This document shows, one piece after another, positions 60,207 through 64,000 of a stretch of 64,000 nucleotides of DNA. The notes under the pieces are model-generated. The model did no database searches and had not been told where the DNA came from. It saw only the letters and a program-made list of their open reading frames with translations. Position 1 is the stretch's first letter; each line of letters starts with the position of its first letter. The stretch covers positions 604,001-668,000 of the forward strand of contig NZ_LT907978.1 in NCBI RefSeq assembly GCF_900209925.1. Reading direction: 5' to 3'. This DNA is from Anaerobutyricum hallii. Lineage in GTDB: Bacteria > Bacillota > Clostridia > Lachnospirales > Lachnospiraceae. A program made the position numbers and the translations under genes.

Positions 60207-61580
60207 TTGCTTGAAATGTTACATGGAAAAGCAAAGGATGAAGCATGGAATAATCAGGTAAAAGAAAAATTATCTCCAGCATTGCAGGAAGAAGTTTCTT
60301 TTAAAGATGCAGCCTGGCCATCGCCCTTTGTTCCGGGATTAGAATATAACAGTCCGGCACATGGACCATGGAATATCGTACATATGGGAATGCTTTTACC
60401 AGGTGCCCATCAGATTTATGTATGTGGTGCAAACTGTAACAGAGGTGTAATCCTTACTGCGGCAGAAATGAATGCTGGAGATAGATTTTCCTTTGTAGAA
60501 ATAAAAGAAGAAGATTTATTTAACGGACAAATGGAAGAACTTGTTATCGAAGGAGTAAGTGATATTCTTCATAAATTACCGGAAAAACCATCGGTAGTTC
60601 TTTTATTCACTGTTTGTGTTCATCATTTTATGGGATGTGATCTCACGTATATTTATGATACATTAAGAGGACGATTCCCCGAGCAGTGTTTTGTAGATTG
60701 TTACATGGATCCGATTATGCAAAAAGAAGGGCTGACCCCGGATCAGAAGTTAAGAGCCGGTTTATATAAGCCGCTTCCAATGCGTGAAAAGAATTTAAAA
60801 CAGATAAATATTATTGGCAATGATTTTCCGACAAGAGAGGAAACAGAATTAAAACAGATTGTAAAAGAGGCAGGTTATACAGTAAAAGACATTACAGAAT
60901 GTAAAACCTATGATGAATATTTATCCATGGCAGAAAGTTATTTAAATATTGCCTGTTATCCACCGGCAAAGTATGGAGCAGAGCAGTTATCCAAACGACT
61001 TGGAATGAAGTTTCTCTATCTTCCGTTTTCCTTTGATTACAATGAGATAGATACCCAGCTAAAAAGTCTGGTAAAAGAAATGCAGGGATGTGAGATGCCA
61101 GATACCAGTTTACTTCAGAAAAGATGTGAGCGTATGTTAAAAGAAACGAAAAAACTTGTCGGTAATATGCCGATTACAATAGATGCTACAGCAGTTCCCC
61201 GGTTTTTAGGGCTGACGAAGCTGCTGATCACACATGGGTTTTCTGTCGTAAAAGTATTTGCGGATGGATTTTTGGCAGAGGAAAAAGCAGATTACTTGTG
61301 GTTAAAGAAAAATGCTCCTGATCTTAAAATAGGTGCAACAATACATCCGAACATGAGAGTGTATCCAAGAAATTCACAGGAAAAAGTACTTGCAATCGGA
61401 CAAAAAGCCGCTTATTTTTCCGGGACAGAGCATTTCGTAAATATGGTAGAAGGCGGAGGTTTGCATGGTTATGATGGAATCTGCGAGCTTTGTTTAAAAA
61501 TACAGGAGGCCTATCAGACAAAAAAAGATACAAGAGATCTGATTGTCCGTAAAGGATTAGGATGTGAAAGCTGTGTCTAA
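60207..61580 (+). CDS. Nitrogenase component 1-like D subunit, copy 2
   Basis: The protein has about 457 residues from TTG 60207, chosen because GAGGAGGTG (60192-60200) stands 6-7 nt upstream; ATG 60216 is an alternative, and TTG 60147 has no ribosome-binding site. Cys73 and Cys77 (YVCGANCNRG) and Cys137/Cys144 (TVCVHHFMGC) are placed like P-cluster-type ligands; the first NifD Cys is replaced in NSPAHG. No clear FeMo-co Cys275 equivalent is visible. It diverges strongly from D1, so D1/K1 and D2/K2 may have separate jobs, one perhaps a scaffold and one the enzyme. Confidence 0.82.
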   Translation: MLEMLHGKAKDEAWNNQVKEKLSPALQEEVSFKDAAWPSPFVPGLEYNSPAHGPWNIVHMGMLLPGAHQIYVCGANCNRGVILTAAEMNAGDRFSFVEIKEEDLFNGQMEELVIEGVSDILHKLPEKPSVVLLFTVCVHHFMGCDLTYIYDTLRGRFPEQCFVDCYMDPIMQKEGLTPDQKLRAGLYKPLPMREKNLKQINIIGNDFPTREETELKQIVKEAGYTVKDITECKTYDEYLSMAESYLNIACYPPAKYGAEQLSKRLGMKFLYLPFSFDYNEIDTQLKSLVKEMQGCEMPDTSLLQKRCERMLKETKKLVGNMPITIDATAVPRFLGLTKLLITHGFSVVKVFADGFLAEEKADYLWLKKNAPDLKIGATIHPNMRVYPRNSQEKVLAIGQKAAYFSGTEHFVNMVEGGGLHGYDGICELCLKIQEAYQTKKDTRDLIVRKGLGCESCV

Positions 61581-61623
61581 ACTGTCCTATTGTATATTAA
61601 CTAACACCTATATAACAAAAGAC

Positions 61624-61693
61624 ATTTCAAGTCGAGCAGTTCCTGTTACTCACCACCTGAAAGAGATGGGAGTCTTCTCGACTGAGATAAACA
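61624..61693. repeat. Palindromic (IS200/IS605-end-like) element, short form
   Basis: It has the same ends as the element at 28974 (ATTTCAAGTCGAGCAG and CTTCTCGACTGAGATAAACA) but only about 70 bp, with a single inner stem CACCACCT/AGATGGGAG. It is inserted in the 141-bp gap between D2 and K2. Confidence 0.65.
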
Positions 61694-61721
61694 AAACATT
61701 TTTGCCGGAAAGGATGTAGTT

Positions 61722-62966
61722 ATGAAACAAGTATCAGTAACATTATCAACTTATACGGCAGACGTCTCCGGAGTATGTTCTGCCCTCTATGAGCTTGGGG
61801 GCATGGTAGTGATCCATGATCCGTCCGGCTGTAATTCTACTTATAATACTCACGATGAGCCACGATGGTATGAGATGGACAGCCTTGTATTTATCTCCGG
61901 TCTTTCACAGATGGATGCCATTATGGGGAATGATGATAAATTTATTCACGATATCGTGCGGGCGGCAAAAGAACTTCAGCCTCGCTTTATTGCCTTAGTG
62001 CGAACACCGATTCCTCTGATGACAGGAACAGATTTTGAGGGGATATCACGTGTCATAGAAAAACAAACAGGAATTCCTGTATTCTACTTTCCGACAAGTG
62101 GAATGCATACCTATGTAAAGGGAGCAGGAATGGCAATGGAAACAATCGCAAGAGAACTTGTGCCAGCAGGTAGGAAATCTGTAAAAGAAAGAAAAAACAA
62201 GCAGGAGAATCCATTGAAAATCAATATTCTAGGAGCAACTCCGCTTGATTTTTCCATAAACTCTACCTTAGATTCTATAAAAGAATTTCTAAGCCGACAT
62301 TTTGAGATTATCAGTACTTTTGCTATGGGAAGCTCTATAGAAGACATACAAAGAGCAGGAGAAGCAGACATAAATCTTGTCATCTCATCTGTTGGAGTTT
62401 TGGCGGCAAAAGCATTAGAAGAACGTTTTCATACCCCATATGTTATTGGTACACCAATCATTGGGTTTGAAAATGTATTAGCTGAAAAATTAATAGAATC
62501 CGCCTGGACAAAAAAGTCACAGACAGCCTATTTTAGTGTTTTACAAAAAGCACACAAAAAAGATACAGCTAATTTTACAACAATACAAAATACAGAAGCT
62601 GTTTCTAATTTAAATAAAATAAAAAGACTAACAGAAACAATAGAAAAAAATAAAGTCAGCGGTAACGTTTATATTATCGGTGAATCTGTTATATCCCAGT
62701 CATTAAAAGCGGCACTGGCATTACGATACGGAATAGAAGCCACTGTAATCTGTCCGCTTGAGACAGAACCGGAATATACAGAGAAAGATGTCTTACTCCT
62801 TTCTTCCGAGGAAGACATCAAAGAAGCAATAATGGATGCCGACACCGTAATTGCCGACCCAATCTATAAAACAATCTGTTCCGAAAAAGTAAATTTTGTG
62901 GCAATGCCACACGAAGCATACTCAGGAAGAATCTACAGAAAAGAAGTTTGTGATTTTATTCATTGA
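61722..62966 (+). CDS. Nitrogenase component 1-like K subunit, copy 2
   Basis: The 414-residue protein has Cys19 (VSGVCSALYEL) and Cys37 (DPSGCNSTYN), matching NifK Cys70 and Cys95, and the shared THDEPRWY motif. The third position reads VRTPIPLMTGTD, without Cys. It starts after AAAGGATG, 141 bp from D2, with a palindromic element between. The stop codon (TGA at 62964-62966) lies in the terminal repeat of composite element 2, so the C-terminus may have been altered by that insertion. It is the last gene of the array. Confidence 0.83.
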   Translation: MKQVSVTLSTYTADVSGVCSALYELGGMVVIHDPSGCNSTYNTHDEPRWYEMDSLVFISGLSQMDAIMGNDDKFIHDIVRAAKELQPRFIALVRTPIPLMTGTDFEGISRVIEKQTGIPVFYFPTSGMHTYVKGAGMAMETIARELVPAGRKSVKERKNKQENPLKINILGATPLDFSINSTLDSIKEFLSRHFEIISTFAMGSSIEDIQRAGEADINLVISSVGVLAAKALEERFHTPYVIGTPIIGFENVLAEKLIESAWTKKSQTAYFSVLQKAHKKDTANFTTIQNTEAVSNLNKIKRLTETIEKNKVSGNVYIIGESVISQSLKAALALRYGIEATVICPLETEPEYTEKDVLLLSSEEDIKEAIMDADTVIADPIYKTICSEKVNFVAMPHEAYSGRIYRKEVCDFIH

Positions 62967-62978
62967 GAGAAACAGACG

Positions 62979-63094
62979 AAAAAAGAAATATTGCCATATC
63001 CCATCTGCTCTGTAGTCGCTGTGTTTAAGATGCTTGTCCGCATCTTAGACACGCTCCGAAGCCGCATCTGGGATATGGCAATATTTCTTTTTTC
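62979..63094. repeat. Family-1 palindromic element, copy D
   Basis: The arms around AATATTGCCATATCCCA pair perfectly with TGGGATATGGCAATATT. The core is nearly the same as in copies B and C (CTGCTCTGTAGTCGCTGTGT). It follows the end of the K2 gene by 13 bp. Confidence 0.85.
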
Positions 63095-63383
63095 TGTTTT
63101 TTGGCAGGATAAGGGGGAGAAGTCAGAAGTCTTCTACTTGCTCGGAAGATGTATCGTCCAGACGATTATGTTCTTTCTTTAACGAGTAGAAAAGAAAAAG
63201 GGCTTATCATCAGTGAAACTTGAAAAAAGTCAGCATAGTGGAGAGAGCATCGCAACTGTAATGTGAGAGCGGGTAAATAAAATTCCATGACAGAGATATC
63301 TTCCGAGCAAGTAGTAGTCTTCTGACTTCTTCCCCTTATCTCCCCAAAGACTATTGAATTCATTCACGTGGAGCCAACAAACA

Positions 63384-63500
63384 GAAAATAAAAAGAATAG
63401 ACCATTGCAACTGTAATGTGAGAGCAAGTAAAAATGCCGAACAGGCATTTTCTACGCAGTGATATCTTTACAGTTGCAATGGTCTATTCTTTTTATTTTC
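63384..63500. repeat. Family-2 palindromic element, copy d
   Basis: The arms include AGACCATTGCAACTGTAA and TTACAGTTGCAATGGTCT; the core is the same as in copy c apart from one base. Three arm positions differ from copy c, each with the matching change on the other arm. Confidence 0.85.
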
Positions 63501-63611
63501 GTCTGTTCCCTAATGAATTAAATAGTAAATCATCACTTGGAAAAAGCTTTAAAATATTATATACTAGGGAGAGATGAATTTCGAAATATTTAGAGCATGA
63601 GGAGGATGAAA

Positions 63612-64000
63612 ATGAAGAAGAATATTATCGCGATCAGCCGAGAGTTTGGTAGTGGAGGAAGAACGATCGGAAAGCTTGTTGCAGAGAAACTTGGTATTGA
63701 ATTTTATGATAAGGATATTATTAAAAAAGTAGCAGAAGAGTCAGGTCTTACAAGAAAGTATGTCGAGCATTACGGAGAGTTTGCTCCATCTTCTGATCAG
63801 CGTTTTGCGTATTCTTTTGTAGGTCTTGATGAAGATTCCAGTTCCCCGCTTGTTCAGCTATGGAAGACAAGAGAAAAGGTAATTACAGATTTCGCAACGG
63901 CAAAGCCATGTGTTATTGTTGGTAGCTGTGCAGACTATATTTTAAGAGACAGGGAAGATTGTCTGAAAGTATTTTTATATGCGGATTCAGATACGAAGGA
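63612..64000 (+). CDS. Cytidylate kinase-like family protein, 3' end outside window
   Basis: The first ~129 codons are present. ATG 63612 follows GGAGG (63601-63605). The N-terminus has ISREFGSGGRTIGKLVAEKL, the P-loop region of the AAA_26 cytidylate-kinase-like family, then FYDKDIIKKVAEESG. The function in this family is poorly defined; many members lie outside nucleotide-salvage operons. The gene continues past the window end. Confidence 0.8.
   Translation, partial: MKKNIIAISREFGSGGRTIGKLVAEKLGIEFYDKDIIKKVAEESGLTRKYVEHYGEFAPSSDQRFAYSFVGLDEDSSSPLVQLWKTREKVITDFATAKPCVIVGSCADYILRDREDCLKVFLYADSDTK

Larger units (their letters stand above)
62961..63532. mobile_element. Composite palindromic element 2 with terminal inverted repeats
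   Basis: The left end is TTCATTGAGAGAAACAGACG and the right end, inverted, is TTTACTATTTAATTCATTAG then GGAACAGACGAAAA. It contains a family-1 hairpin (62979-63094), a partial family-2 copy (63236-63300) and a full family-2 hairpin (63384-63500). The linkers around AGTCTTCTGACTTCTTCCCC match those of element 1. There is no coding gene. Confidence 0.6.

Noticed and set aside
50978-62966. Genuine nitrogen-fixing nifHDK
   Set aside because: The D proteins lack the FeMo-co Cys ligand, both K proteins lack the third P-cluster Cys and are short, and no nifB, nifE or nifN is in the window.

Overview
The window (about 39% GC by eye, Gram-positive style ribosome-binding sites, frequent TTG/GTG starts) looks like chromosome from a strictly anaerobic gut member of the Lachnospiraceae (Clostridia). 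The indications are the minimal SufC/SufB pair, a PPi-type phosphofructokinase, PdxS/PdxT, a permuted PstS, B12 salvage genes and lineage-type palindromic repeats. The species cannot be fixed from sequence reading alone.

Region by region. 0-5.4 kb: the tail of a BspA/CAP-type surface protein, a metal-binding membrane protein (HMA, TauE/SafE-like and cupredoxin parts), an AEC transporter and gene debris. 5.6-14 kb: a complete phosphate module, pstSCAB-phoU then an Na/Pi cotransporter with phoB-phoR. Each half is preceded by the same triple TTTACA array with 11- and 23-bp steps. 14-20.8 kb: pdxST, a cobalamin riboswitch before an M14-type deacylase and a MATE exporter, a ThrE-type exporter and an unknown protein. 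21-35 kb: an orphan FMN riboswitch before an FGGY kinase, tRNA-Ser, a TetM-like GTPase fused to a YacP/Rae1-like nuclease, sufCB, csoR, a TetR regulator beside an aquaglyceroporin, cbiZ, small membrane proteins, an Rrf2 regulator, PAP2 and EutP-like proteins.

36-41.7 kb is accessory: tRNA-Thr, a composite palindromic element, panE, a small HTH regulator with twin operators, two paralogous polyvalent-protein-like ORFs around a possible immunity protein, and several broken genes. 41.7-49 kb looks like a defence island: a PLD-SF2-DUF3427 helicase, a structured non-coding segment, a stand-alone reverse transcriptase, a NUDIX gene split by an IS3 element (3-bp target duplication visible) and a YgjP-type metallopeptidase.

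49-63 kb carries a GNAT, a phosphofructokinase and then the most striking locus. This is a one-strand, tightly packed array of two nitrogenase-like H-D-K sets that bracket hypF-hypC-hypD-hypE and a TM1266-family gene. No NifB, NifEN, HypA, HypB or [NiFe]-hydrogenase gene is in the window. The order suggests that the Fe(CN)2CO-building Hyp proteins serve, or work with, a nitrogenase-like metalloenzyme of unknown reaction. The window ends in a cytidylate-kinase-like gene.

Scattered through the window are at least eight long, near-perfect hairpins of about 120 bp. Their outer arms differ between copies but stay complementary within each copy, and two copies lie inside larger composite elements with shared terminal inverted repeats.
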